Shown here piece by piece: positions 45,035 to 53,014 of a stretch of 64,000 bases of DNA. Origin of the DNA: Chitinophagaceae bacterium (GTDB lineage Bacteria > Bacteroidota > Bacteroidia > Chitinophagales > Chitinophagaceae); the NCBI GenBank assembly GCA_027484165.1, contig JAIXWH010000014.1:1-64000 (forward strand). Reading direction: 5' to 3'. The notes below the pieces were generated by a model. The model made no database searches. It worked only from the letters and a program-made list of their open reading frames with translations, and was not told the origin of the DNA. The position numbers and the translations under genes were made by a program. The number at the start of each line of letters is the position of its first letter. Within the stretch, counting starts at the first letter, position 1.

Positions 45035-46190
45035 TAAAGAATACAGCCATAAAAATAATGTTACTTTAATCAAAGGAGGAAAATCGTATTTTGATTTATT
45101 AACCAATCTCATTGATGAGGCGAAAGAAACGATTTTTATCCAAAGTTATATTTTCAATGAGGATGACACAGGAATACATATTGCTATATCTCTTAGGAAA
45201 GCCGCAAAGCGAAATGTAAAAACATATGTGTTGGTTGACGGGATTGCTTCGCAGTCACTTAGCAAGAACTTTATTCAATCTCTTTTAAATGATGGAATTA
45301 ACTTCAAGCCATTTATGCCCTTATTTCAATGCAATGACTACTATTTTGGAAGAAGAATGCACCAGAAAGTAGTATGTATAGATCAGGTGCACTCTTTAGT
45401 AGGAGGATTAAATATTGCAGACCGATACAATGATTTACCAAACAAAACCGCTTGGCTAGATTTTGCAGTGTATGTTCAGGGAGAAGTGTCTGTTATAGTT
45501 GCAGATTATTGCAGAAGAATTTGGAATGGATATCCTTATGATGACGAAAAATACAACTTTGAGAATCTGACAACTAACATAAATTTAAATAGTGATGAAT
45601 TTTGTGACGTGAGAATGCGAAGAAATGATTGGGTGTGGCATAAAAATGAAATTTCCAATTCCTACATCGAAATGATGCATCATGCGAAAAACAATATTAC
45701 CATTTTATGCAGCTATTTTATTCCGGGAAAAACATTGCGAAGATTAATGGCAAATGCAGTTAAAAGAGGCATTTCAATTAAAGTAATCACCACGAACAAA
45801 TCTGATGTTAAAATTGCAAAATATGCTGAGAGATGGCTTTACGATTGGTTGCTTAGAAATAAAATTGAGCTTTATGAATATAAAACAAGAATCCTTCATG
45901 GCAAACTTGCTATATGTGATGATGATTGGTTCACCATTGGATCATACAATATCAATAATATCAGCACTTATGCCGCACTGGAATTAAATCTAGACATAAA
46001 AAACAAAAACAAAACAATAGAATTACTTCAGTTTGTAAATGAGATTATCAATGTTGATTGTATAAAAATCACAAAAGAGTATCACCGCAATTCAAAAAAT
46101 ATCATTAAACAATTTTCCAGATGGCTATCGTATCAGTTCATCAGGATTGTATTCAAATTATTTACTTTCTATTTTAAAAGAAAAAACTAA
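45027..46190 (+). CDS. Phospholipase D-like / cardiolipin synthase family enzyme
   Basis: 387 residues from the ATG at 45027, which overlaps the upstream stop as ATGAATAA; an earlier in-frame ATG at 45000 is less likely. Two HKD motifs are intact: HQKVVCID near residue 115 and HGKLAICD near 290, each followed by a conserved GG/GS-N turn (GGLNIADRY, GSYNINN). Closest in layout to cardiolipin synthase without the N-terminal membrane helices; a short hydrophobic C-terminus (FIRIVFKLFTFYF) could attach it to the membrane. Likely phospholipid remodelling in the stress island. Confidence 0.85.
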   Translation: MNNKEYSHKNNVTLIKGGKSYFDLLTNLIDEAKETIFIQSYIFNEDDTGIHIAISLRKAAKRNVKTYVLVDGIASQSLSKNFIQSLLNDGINFKPFMPLFQCNDYYFGRRMHQKVVCIDQVHSLVGGLNIADRYNDLPNKTAWLDFAVYVQGEVSVIVADYCRRIWNGYPYDDEKYNFENLTTNINLNSDEFCDVRMRRNDWVWHKNEISNSYIEMMHHAKNNITILCSYFIPGKTLRRLMANAVKRGISIKVITTNKSDVKIAKYAERWLYDWLLRNKIELYEYKTRILHGKLAICDDDWFTIGSYNINNISTYAALELNLDIKNKNKTIELLQFVNEIINVDCIKITKEYHRNSKNIIKQFSRWLSYQFIRIVFKLFTFYFKRKN

Positions 46191-47197
46191 CCTCCTGTTG
46201 CTCTGTGATAAAATACTTTTACAGCATCCCAATCCCAATTAGAAAATCGTCCTTTCTGAATAATTAATTCATTGTTTTTTGGATGATTAATGTAATAATG
46301 AAATACAAAATTATTTTTTAAAGAAGTCCATCCAAAGGACTGACCGAATCTCAAATCATTAAAAACAATAGTATTATCAAACTTTTCAGCAGTGTAATAT
46401 CCCTTTGAAAATCTTTTTAATTTTTGAATTTCTTCATGATCACCAGTGTTACTCAACAAGGAATCATTTTTATAAAAATAATTGAATCTTATTGCCTTAT
46501 TTTTTTCTAAAATAGACTTATATCCCACATAAAATCCGTTTTTGTCGGAGACGACAACATACCACAATAAGTTTTGGAGTGGCGCTGGAGTTGTAAAATA
46601 ATCTATTGCATTTATGTTTTGACTCTTTATGTTAGATAAAACCCAATTGTCAATTTTATTTTTATTTATTAAACAATAACCCAAATAAAAAAACGGAATA
46701 AAAAGTGCAATTTTCCACCAGAAACTTCTTCTCAAATGGTGTTTATTTAACACAATCAAAGCAACAAACGAAATACCAGGTACAATTGAAAACAAAGGAT
46801 CTGCGACATAAATAGTGTTGAACGAAAATCTGAAATGACTGAAAGGCTCAAACCAACCTATCCCATAATTATTAAAAGCATCAAGAAACAGATGAAACAA
46901 CAATTCTACCAAAAAGAAAATATTCCATTTTTTAAAGCTGATATTATGAGGACGATGAATTTTTTCTGCTATAAGTGAAAAAATGGGGACAATTAAAAAA
47001 GTAAAAAATATGGAGTGAGTAAATCCTCTGTGTGCAAGTAAAGTGTCGGGACTATTTAACCATAGATTTGAAACGAAATCAATGTCAGGTATACTTTGGG
47101 CCAATACTCCCCACACCATTGCTTTTTTGCCAAAGCCTTTTTCAAAAAATGCCTCTCCAATACAAGCCCCTACCACAATATGCGTAAGTGTATCCAT
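46187..47197 (-). CDS. YdjM/DUF457-type membrane-bound metal-dependent hydrolase
   Basis: 336 residues. N-terminal MDTLTHIVVGACIGEA, then QSIPDIDF and LAHRGFTHSIFF, the metal-binding histidine pattern of this family, with about six membrane helices in residues 1-170. The C-terminal half is soluble (FNYFYKNDSLL, YYTAEKFDNTIVFNDLRFG). Substrate unknown. It follows the universal stress genes by 15 bp, so it probably belongs to their transcript, and its stop overlaps that of the convergent PLD gene in CTAA. Confidence 0.85.
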   Translation of the reverse strand: MDTLTHIVVGACIGEAFFEKGFGKKAMVWGVLAQSIPDIDFVSNLWLNSPDTLLAHRGFTHSIFFTFLIVPIFSLIAEKIHRPHNISFKKWNIFFLVELLFHLFLDAFNNYGIGWFEPFSHFRFSFNTIYVADPLFSIVPGISFVALIVLNKHHLRRSFWWKIALFIPFFYLGYCLINKNKIDNWVLSNIKSQNINAIDYFTTPAPLQNLLWYVVVSDKNGFYVGYKSILEKNKAIRFNYFYKNDSLLSNTGDHEEIQKLKRFSKGYYTAEKFDNTIVFNDLRFGQSFGWTSLKNNFVFHYYINHPKNNELIIQKGRFSNWDWDAVKVFYHRATGG

Positions 47198-47212
47198 GAT
47201 ATTGAAGCGATT

Positions 47213-48052
47213 TTATTTGTTGTGGGAAATAAATAAAGGCGCGTTGAATGATTTTATTATAGCATCTGCCAAACTCGACTTAAACCATCTTGACAACATT
47301 GTTCTTCTGTATGCACCTAAAATAAGCATGAAATTACTTTTGTCCTTATTCAAATGATTGATGATTTCTACCTCAGGTATGCCTTTAAGAATGGTAAACT
47401 CTATATTATTGTAATGTCTTTTTAGAAGCTCCTTAATCAATTTATTATCAGGAAGATGTAAATTATCTTCCAAGGGTTTTACACAAATCAATTCTAGTGG
47501 CAGCGACTTAAAATTCGGCATTAATAAATTTGCCATTTTCAACGTATAAATAGAGGCGGGCTTGCCATCATAAAGAAACACAATCTTATTAATTTCGCTA
47601 TATATCTCAGGTGTCAATAAAACAGAACACTGGGTATTACTCAAAACATCTCTTATAAATCTTGTAGGAAATTGCTCCACATGATGTGTAAATGATTCGC
47701 CACTATTGATAACCAATAAATCCGAAAACAGAGTTTCATGTAAAAGTTCAGGAAGAGCAACATCTCTGTCGTGATGTATATTATATTCAATTTTATGGCT
47801 GATACAATCAGACTCAAATTCAATTGATGCATTCCGTCTTCTTTCGTTGTCTTGCTCCTTAAATTTTCTTAACCTGTGTTCTGATACACCATCTTCAATT
47901 ACCATATCATAAATCTTGTAACTGGTATAGGTTTGATCATCTAAAAATACACCAGTCAAGTGCGATTGGGTTGTTGAAGCAATTGCCATTGCATATTGTT
48001 TTGTAGATGTTGCAAATTTCAAACCATCAAATGCTGCAATTATTTTATTCAT
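47213..48052 (-). CDS. Universal stress protein, two-domain
   Basis: 279 residues comprising two UspA-like halves (about 1-150 and 160-279), beginning MNKIIAAFDGLKFATSTKQYA and ending in MLILGAYRRTMLSRWFKSSLAD. The second half keeps a G-x-x-R-R motif resembling the ATP-binding G-2x-G-9x-G(S/T) loop, but it is degenerate. Such proteins accumulate in growth arrest and low oxygen or energy. Second gene of the usp-usp-DUF457 operon (22 bp after the first). Confidence 0.88.
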   Translation of the reverse strand: MNKIIAAFDGLKFATSTKQYAMAIASTTQSHLTGVFLDDQTYTSYKIYDMVIEDGVSEHRLRKFKEQDNERRRNASIEFESDCISHKIEYNIHHDRDVALPELLHETLFSDLLVINSGESFTHHVEQFPTRFIRDVLSNTQCSVLLTPEIYSEINKIVFLYDGKPASIYTLKMANLLMPNFKSLPLELICVKPLEDNLHLPDNKLIKELLKRHYNNIEFTILKGIPEVEIINHLNKDKSNFMLILGAYRRTMLSRWFKSSLADAIIKSFNAPLFISHNK

Positions 48053-48074
48053 GGTTATTAATTTTAAATGAACA

Positions 48075-48899
48075 CTATTTATGACAAATGAAAATGGGAA
48101 TTTTATGATCTTTTATGACGTCTAAAACAAAACTTCTGCTGAACAGTTGTGATACTGCAGTTCTGCCAAACGAACCGGCTACTATGATAGATGCCTTCTT
48201 ATCAGCAACCCAGGTAGCAAATTGACTTTTAGATTCTATATTGACTTTTGAAATGGTCAAATCAGGAAAATGTCTCGCAGCTAACTCCTCTATGTATGCC
48301 TCATTAGGAATACGTCCTGCACCATCAATATTCGCATAAGTCAAAAATGTGGGATTAGTACAAAATTCCGGCAACAAGTAGATAAATTGCTTAATTGCAA
48401 AAACAGAAGACTCGCTTCCATCATAGGTAAGTACATTTAATGTTGGGAATGTGTATTTTTCAGGAACAAGAATTACCGAACATTCAATACTGTGGAGCGT
48501 TTCTCTCAAATAATTATTAGGATTTCCTGATCCCATGTTCTCATAAAACTTCTCTTCACCGATGATCATTAAATCAGCAAAACGGGATTCTTTCTTTAAT
48601 TCAGGAAGTGCTAAATCACTGAAATCTTTACGAACCCTGAATTCGATATCATTTCTCATACATAAGTCTTCAAACTTTTTGATATTCTCTTCAATAAGCT
48701 GGGTTTCGTTATCATCTATCGCAGGAACAAACATGGGGGTACCTACACCATCTGCGTAAGTCCACAAATTGGCATAACTCACTTGTGGCAAAAACACTCC
48801 AGTAAGTAAGATCTTATTTTTTTCATTCAATTGCTTTGCAAAATTGAATGAACCTTCTGAAAAATGTACTCCATCGAATGCCAATAATATTGTTCTCAT
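48075..48899 (-). CDS. Universal stress protein, two-domain
   Basis: 274 residues with two UspA-like halves, beginning MRTILLAFDGVHFSEGS. The second half ends SIIVAGSFGRTAVSQLFSRSFVLDVIK, close to the canonical nucleotide-binding loop GxxGRxxxxxxxxGS, suggesting possible ATP binding. It is the first gene of a three-gene operon and has one of the clearest island promoters, 17 bp before its ATG. Confidence 0.88.
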   Translation of the reverse strand: MRTILLAFDGVHFSEGSFNFAKQLNEKNKILLTGVFLPQVSYANLWTYADGVGTPMFVPAIDDNETQLIEENIKKFEDLCMRNDIEFRVRKDFSDLALPELKKESRFADLMIIGEEKFYENMGSGNPNNYLRETLHSIECSVILVPEKYTFPTLNVLTYDGSESSVFAIKQFIYLLPEFCTNPTFLTYANIDGAGRIPNEAYIEELAARHFPDLTISKVNIESKSQFATWVADKKASIIVAGSFGRTAVSQLFSRSFVLDVIKDHKIPIFICHK

Positions 48900-48915
48900 A
48901 ATTTTTAAATTTCAA

Positions 48916-49011
48916 CAAACCTATTAACTGAAGCTATTAATTAGTATGACACTAATCAATATAACAAATGAAAATAGTCATGATCATTTTTAAAGAAGAA
49001 ACCAACTTTTG
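48916..49011. promoter_or_regulatory. Divergent island promoter pair (usp operon / ldhA-mla operon)
   Basis: Boxes ATGACACTAATCAA (48946-48959) and ATGAAAATAGTCAT (48968-48981), centres 22 bp apart. On the minus strand 22 bp leads from the first box to TAGGTTTG (48916-48923), a perfect TAnnTTTG, for the usp operon. On the plus strand 22 bp leads from the second box to AACTTTTG (49004-49011), one mismatch, for the dehydrogenase operon. This is the clearest symmetric example in the window. Confidence 0.75.
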
Positions 49012-49050
49012 AACATTAAAGAAATCGATTATCTAAATAAATTAACTGTT

Positions 49051-50067
49051 ATGAAAGTTTTATTCTATAGTATAAAAAACTACGAAAGAAAAATACTGCA
49101 GGAGGCAAACAAAAACAGATTTCATTTAACCTTTAAAGAAGAGGTGCTAAACTTAGAAACGGCCTTTTTAGCAAGGGGATTCGAAGCCATTTCTATATTT
49201 ACGAATGACAATGCGAGTGAAGACATTTTGAGAATACTACATTCCGTTGGTATAAAATACATAACAATAAGATCAACCGGATATGACAATATAGATTTGA
49301 TTATGGCAAAAGAACTGGGCATTACAGTATCTAACGTTCCTGATTATTCGCCAGAATCAATAGCAGAACACACAGTTATGCTATTACTTAATCTTTTGAA
49401 AAAAAATAAAATGGTACAAAACCAATTAGCACATCAAAACTTTTCTTTGGACAATATCATCGGCGAAACTATTCATAATAAAACTATTGGAATTATTGGA
49501 ACAGGTAAAATTGGCTCTATAGTTGCAAAAATACTTTCAGCATTTGGCGCAAATATTATAGCATGTGATACTGTTATGAATAAAACCCTCGAAAAAAATT
49601 ATAATGTCAAATATGTAAGCTTGATTAATATGGCTTACAATTCCGATATCATCAGCATCCACACGCCCTTAAATGAGTATACCCATTACATGATAAATCA
49701 CGACCTGATGAGCAGAATGAAAAATAATGTTCTTATAATTAATACAGCAAGGGGTAGTATCGTAAACACAAAAGAAATCATTGAAAATCTTAATAAAAAA
49801 AACATTGGTGGTTATGCAACTGATGTATATGAATTTGAAAAAGGAATATTCTTTTATAATCATTCACAATCAAGAATAAAAGATAAAATGCTGACTGAGT
49901 TAATGAATATGGATAACGTAATAATAACTCCTCATCAGGCATTCGCAACAAAAGAGGCACTCTCAAGAATTACAGAAATAACTTTTGAAAATTTAACCTC
50001 ATGGTATCTCAGAAAAGAAATAAAAAATAAAATAAGTGATGTTGAATACAAATTGATGACTATTTAA
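49051..50067 (+). CDS. ldhA: D-lactate dehydrogenase (2-hydroxyacid dehydrogenase family)
   Basis: 338 residues from the ATG at 49051; an earlier TTG (49009) would overlap the -7 element. NAD-binding GTGKIGSIVAKILSAFGA, the catalytic arginine in NTARGSIVNT, and the catalytic histidine in ITPHQAFATKEAL are present; VSNVPDYSPESIAEHTV matches the D-LDH branch. It would reduce pyruvate to D-lactate and reoxidise NADH in fermentation. The mlaE gene begins 12 bp after its stop, so lactate fermentation and lipid transport appear to share one transcript. Confidence 0.88.
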   Translation: MKVLFYSIKNYERKILQEANKNRFHLTFKEEVLNLETAFLARGFEAISIFTNDNASEDILRILHSVGIKYITIRSTGYDNIDLIMAKELGITVSNVPDYSPESIAEHTVMLLLNLLKKNKMVQNQLAHQNFSLDNIIGETIHNKTIGIIGTGKIGSIVAKILSAFGANIIACDTVMNKTLEKNYNVKYVSLINMAYNSDIISIHTPLNEYTHYMINHDLMSRMKNNVLIINTARGSIVNTKEIIENLNKKNIGGYATDVYEFEKGIFFYNHSQSRIKDKMLTELMNMDNVIITPHQAFATKEALSRITEITFENLTSWYLRKEIKNKISDVEYKLMTI

Positions 50068-50079
50068 AAATCCAACTAT

Positions 50080-50850
50080 ATGAGTCAAGCCATATTATTA
50101 AAATCATTTTTTGAAGAAACAGGCAAGACGTTTCGTTTTATATTAAGATTCCTGCTTCAATGGTTTAAACCAAGATATGAAGTTGCTGAGTTTTTCAGAC
50201 AATGTTATGTGATTGGATACAAATCGCTTCCGTTGATTGGATTAACAGGCTTTATCATGGGGTTGGTTTTGACTATGCAATTAAGACCTACCATGATTGA
50301 GTATGGTGTTGAGTCTCAAATTCCCATCATCGTTGCCATTTCAATTGTGAGAGAAATTGGACCGGTGATAACCGCATTAATATTTGCAGGCAAAATAGGA
50401 TCGAGTATTGGTGCCGAATTGGGATCCATGAAAGTAACAGAACAAATAGATGCAATGGAAGTTAGTGGTACTAATCCATTCAAGTATTTAGTAGTGAGTA
50501 GAGTTATGGCAACCACTTTAATGTTGCCTATATTGGCATTATTAAGTGATGCCATCTCACTTTATGGGGCTTATTTAGGTGTTAATATCAAAGGCGATAC
50601 AAGTTTTACCTTATTTTGGACACAAATTTTTGACTCTTTATCCTTCAACGATGTTTTACCTGCTTTTATCAAAACTTATTTTTTTGGTTTTGCTGTAGGA
50701 ATTATCGGATGTTATAAGGGATACAATAGCAACAAAGGAACGGAAGGTGTTGGAAAAAGTGCAAACTCTGCAGTTGTACTTTCTTCTATTCTGATTTTCA
50801 TACTTGATTTACTTGCGGTTCAAATAACTGATTTATTGGGATTTAATTAA
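50080..50850 (+). CDS. mlaE: MlaE-type ABC lipid transporter permease
   Basis: 256 residues with about five membrane helices. Family motifs: GLTGFIMGLVLTMQ, IPIIVAISIVREIGPVITALIFAGKIGSSIGAELGSMKVTEQIDAMEVSGTNP-type core (about 80-125) and KTYFFGFAVGIIGCYKG. Permease of the Mla system, which moves phospholipids between the membranes. Followed by the ATPase (7 bp) and the MCE protein (14 bp). Confidence 0.92.
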   Translation: MSQAILLKSFFEETGKTFRFILRFLLQWFKPRYEVAEFFRQCYVIGYKSLPLIGLTGFIMGLVLTMQLRPTMIEYGVESQIPIIVAISIVREIGPVITALIFAGKIGSSIGAELGSMKVTEQIDAMEVSGTNPFKYLVVSRVMATTLMLPILALLSDAISLYGAYLGVNIKGDTSFTLFWTQIFDSLSFNDVLPAFIKTYFFGFAVGIIGCYKGYNSNKGTEGVGKSANSAVVLSSILIFILDLLAVQITDLLGFN

Positions 50851-50857
50851 TCTAACA

Positions 50858-51607
50858 ATGAAATTAGAAGAAAACATAACCCTTCCCGTTATAGCAATCA
50901 ACAATCTGAGTAAATCGTTTGGAAGCAATATTGTATTAAAAGATTTCAATCTGAATTTATACAAAAAACAAAATCTTGTTGTGCTAGGCAAATCAGGATC
51001 AGGAAAATCAGTGTTGATAAAATGCATAATCGGATTATTAAAACCTGATAAAGGAAGCATCGAAGTATTTGATAAAAACCTACCGGATTTAAACGATTTG
51101 GAATTGGATAAGATTAGAGCAAAAGTTGGATTTCTGTTTCAAAGTAATGCGCTGTATGACTCAATGACCGTAAGAGAAAATCTGGAATTCCCATTAAGAA
51201 GACATTGGATAAAACACAATCAAGGAGAAGTAGAACAATTGGTTACTGAAGCATTAAATGATGTAGGATTATTACACACAATAGAAATGATGCCTTCTGA
51301 ACTTTCCGGAGGAATGAGAAAAAGAATAGCATTAGCAAGGACTTTGATTCTAAAACCCGATATTATTCTTTATGACGAACCTACAACAGGCTTAGACCCT
51401 ATCACCGGAAAAGAAATTATTAAACTTATGATTGATATCAAAAAGAAATACGGAACTGCTGCATTGATTATTTCGCATGATATGAATTGTGTAAAAATGG
51501 CTGCCGATAAGATCGTGATCTTATACGAAGGCAAATGCTATGCAGAAGGAACATACAATGAACTTACAGAAAACAATGACCCAAATGTGAAGCAGTTTTT
51601 TGAATAA
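50858..51607 (+). CDS. mlaF: MlaF-type ABC transporter ATP-binding protein
   Basis: 249 residues. Walker A GKSGSGKS near 47, Q-loop region FLFQSNALYDSMTV, signature LSGGMRKRIALART and Walker B LYDEPTTGLDP. The LSGGMRKR form and the downstream MCE gene mark it as the Mla-type ATPase. It energises lipid movement through MlaE. Confidence 0.93.
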   Translation: MKLEENITLPVIAINNLSKSFGSNIVLKDFNLNLYKKQNLVVLGKSGSGKSVLIKCIIGLLKPDKGSIEVFDKNLPDLNDLELDKIRAKVGFLFQSNALYDSMTVRENLEFPLRRHWIKHNQGEVEQLVTEALNDVGLLHTIEMMPSELSGGMRKRIALARTLILKPDIILYDEPTTGLDPITGKEIIKLMIDIKKKYGTAALIISHDMNCVKMAADKIVILYEGKCYAEGTYNELTENNDPNVKQFFE

Positions 51608-51621
51608 TAAATTCAGATATT

Positions 51622-52605
51622 ATGAAAGATAAAACACTAAATAATTTCAAACTAGGAATATTTGTTTTAGCAGGACTTTTATTCTTAATCGTACTGTTAT
51701 ACATGATTGGCAAAAACAGAAACATGTTTGGCTTTAATTATGTAATCAAAGCCAGATTTGAAAATGTACAGGGCTTAAAAACAGGCAACAACGTAAGATT
51801 TGCCGGAATAGACATTGGAACTGTTTCAAATATTTCAATGATAAATGACACGATTATGGAAGTTGAAATGTCTATAGACCATAAAGTAAAAAACATCATA
51901 AGAACAAATGCCATCGCATCTATTGGAACAGATGGTTTAGTAGGCAACAAAGTAGTCAATATCATATCATTAAAAAAGTCTGCTCCTCTTGCTAAAAATA
52001 ATGACATTTTAAATACTAAAAAGCCTATTGATACAGATGAAATGTTGAGGACGTTCTACAAAACAAACAACGATATCAGTATTATCGCTCAACAACTTAA
52101 GATTACAATGGCAAAAATAAACGACAGTAATAAATTATGGGAAGTGATTAATAATAAAGACTTTGCAAACAATTTAAAGTCTTCTGCAAATCAAATCAAA
52201 AACGCATCATCACATCTCAATGAATTAACAACTCAAGCAAATAATATAGTCAAGGAGGTAAACGAAGGAAAAGGCACTTTAGGATTAATTTTAAAAGACA
52301 CTGCTTTTTCAAAATCAATTTCGAATAGCATGAAAAGTATAAATAACATAGCAATAAAAGCAAATGAGCTATCTGTTCAATTAAAAGAAATCATGGAAGA
52401 AATTAATCATGACATCAAAAATGGAGATGGTATAGCCAATAAAATATTAAAAGATAGTCAAATTGTAAATAAAATAAATAACGCTCTAACAAACATAGAA
52501 AATGGCACGAATGGCTTTAATCAAAATATGGAAGCTTTAAAACATAATTTCTTATTCAGAGGATATTTCAAAAAGCTGGAAAAACAAAATGCAAAAAAAC
52601 AATAA
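51622..52605 (+). CDS. mlaD: MlaD-like MCE-domain substrate-binding protein
   Basis: 327 residues. One N-terminal membrane helix (about 9-27) anchors an MCE domain (about 35-115) with ENVQGLKTGNNVRFAGIDIGTVSNI. A long C-terminal helical tail (about 135-327) is rich in Asn/Lys, consistent with a shaft or hexameric channel extension. Binds phospholipids in the periplasm. MlaA, MlaB and MlaC are not present nearby, so the system is minimal. Last gene before the triplicated repeat. Confidence 0.9.
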   Translation: MKDKTLNNFKLGIFVLAGLLFLIVLLYMIGKNRNMFGFNYVIKARFENVQGLKTGNNVRFAGIDIGTVSNISMINDTIMEVEMSIDHKVKNIIRTNAIASIGTDGLVGNKVVNIISLKKSAPLAKNNDILNTKKPIDTDEMLRTFYKTNNDISIIAQQLKITMAKINDSNKLWEVINNKDFANNLKSSANQIKNASSHLNELTTQANNIVKEVNEGKGTLGLILKDTAFSKSISNSMKSINNIAIKANELSVQLKEIMEEINHDIKNGDGIANKILKDSQIVNKINNALTNIENGTNGFNQNMEALKHNFLFRGYFKKLEKQNAKKQ

Positions 52606-52624
52606 ACATCAATCAGTATAATTT

Positions 52625-52668
52625 ATGCCTACCGTCATTTTTTAGTACTAATAAACACTCTACTTTCG
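52625..52668 (+). promoter_or_regulatory. Island promoter of repeat copy 1
   Basis: Proximal box ATGCCTACCGTCAT (52625-52638; a diverged left half), 22 bp, then TACTTTCG (52661-52668). A distal half-site ATCAG lies at 52612-52616, at the expected 22-bp offset. Weaker than copies 2 and 3. Confidence 0.55.
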
Positions 52669-52731
52669 ATTCAGGTTTTTCATATAGGATATTGGATAAA
52701 GAACGAGCCGGATTTCTATCCGGCTTTTTTT
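52668..52731 (+). ncRNA. Putative small RNA, copy 1
   Basis: A non-coding core with no ATG, identical in all three copies (transcript probably from about 52674). It ends in a perfect terminator: AGCCGGAT (52706-52713), UUCU loop, AUCCGGCU (52718-52725) and a T run. Alternative pairing of GGAUAAAGA (52694-52702) with UUUCUAUCC (52713-52721) would disrupt the terminator. Predicted length about 55-60 nt. Not matched to a known family by me. Confidence 0.5.
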
Positions 52732-52736
52732 ATTGA

Positions 52737-52802
52737 TTTAAAACAATCATAAGTTAAGATGACTGTCATCATATTTTAAAGACTATTACAGCCCTACTTT
52801 TG
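52737..52802 (+). promoter_or_regulatory. Island promoter of repeat copy 2
   Basis: Distal box TTTAAAACAATCAT (52737-52750), proximal box ATGACTGTCATCAT (52759-52772), 22 bp, then TACTTTTG (52795-52802), an exact TAnnTTTG. The proximal box overlaps the inverted repeat GATGAC-T-GTCATC. Confidence 0.65.
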
Positions 52803-52865
52803 ATTCAGGTTTTTCATATAGGATATTGGATAAAGAACGAGCCGGATTTCTATCCGGCTTTTTTT
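52802..52865 (+). ncRNA. Putative small RNA, copy 2
   Basis: Same core as copy 1 without a single change. Terminator stem AGCCGGAT/ATCCGGCT at 52840-52859 followed by six T residues. Preceded by the complete two-box promoter. Confidence 0.55.
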
Positions 52866-52870
52866 ATTGA

Positions 52871-52936
52871 TTTAAAACAATCATAAGTTAAGATGACTGC
52901 CATCATATTATATAGACCATTACCACCCTACTTTTG
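52871..52936 (+). promoter_or_regulatory. Island promoter of repeat copy 3 (pfkB leader)
   Basis: Distal box TTTAAAACAATCAT (52871-52884), proximal box ATGACTGCCATCAT (52893-52906), 22 bp, then TACTTTTG (52929-52936). It is the closest promoter to pfkB, whose ATG is at 53015. Confidence 0.65.
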
Positions 52937-52999
52937 ATTCAGGTTTTTCATATAGGATATTGGATAAAGAACGAGCCGGATTTCTATCCGGCTTTTTTT
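52936..52999 (+). ncRNA. Putative small RNA copy 3 or pfkB attenuator leader
   Basis: Same core as the other copies; terminator stem 52974-52993 with T run to 52999, only 15 nt before the pfkB start. Transcripts from this promoter must read through the terminator to express pfkB, unless pfkB has another promoter that I cannot see. The alternative pair 52962-52970 with 52981-52989 could act as antiterminator. Confidence 0.5.
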
Positions 53000-53014
53000 A
53001 ATTAACTTAACAAA

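Larger units (their letters stand above)
52603..53003 (+). repeat. 134-bp tandem repeat with regulatory sites, putative RNA core and terminator
   Basis: Core sequences start at 52668, 52802 and 52936, a period of exactly 134 bp. The two full units (52668-52801 and 52802-52935) differ at six positions only. Five differences fall in the 22-bp spacer between box and -7 element and one in the central N4 of the proximal box; the core, terminator and box halves are identical. The first copy's upstream part is more diverged. The array fills the whole gap between mlaD and pfkB. Confidence 0.95.

Noticed and set aside
52603-53003. CRISPR or transposon end repeats
   Set aside because: Spacers are repeated with the unit, no target-site duplication or transposase is present, and each unit has a promoter-core-terminator layout.
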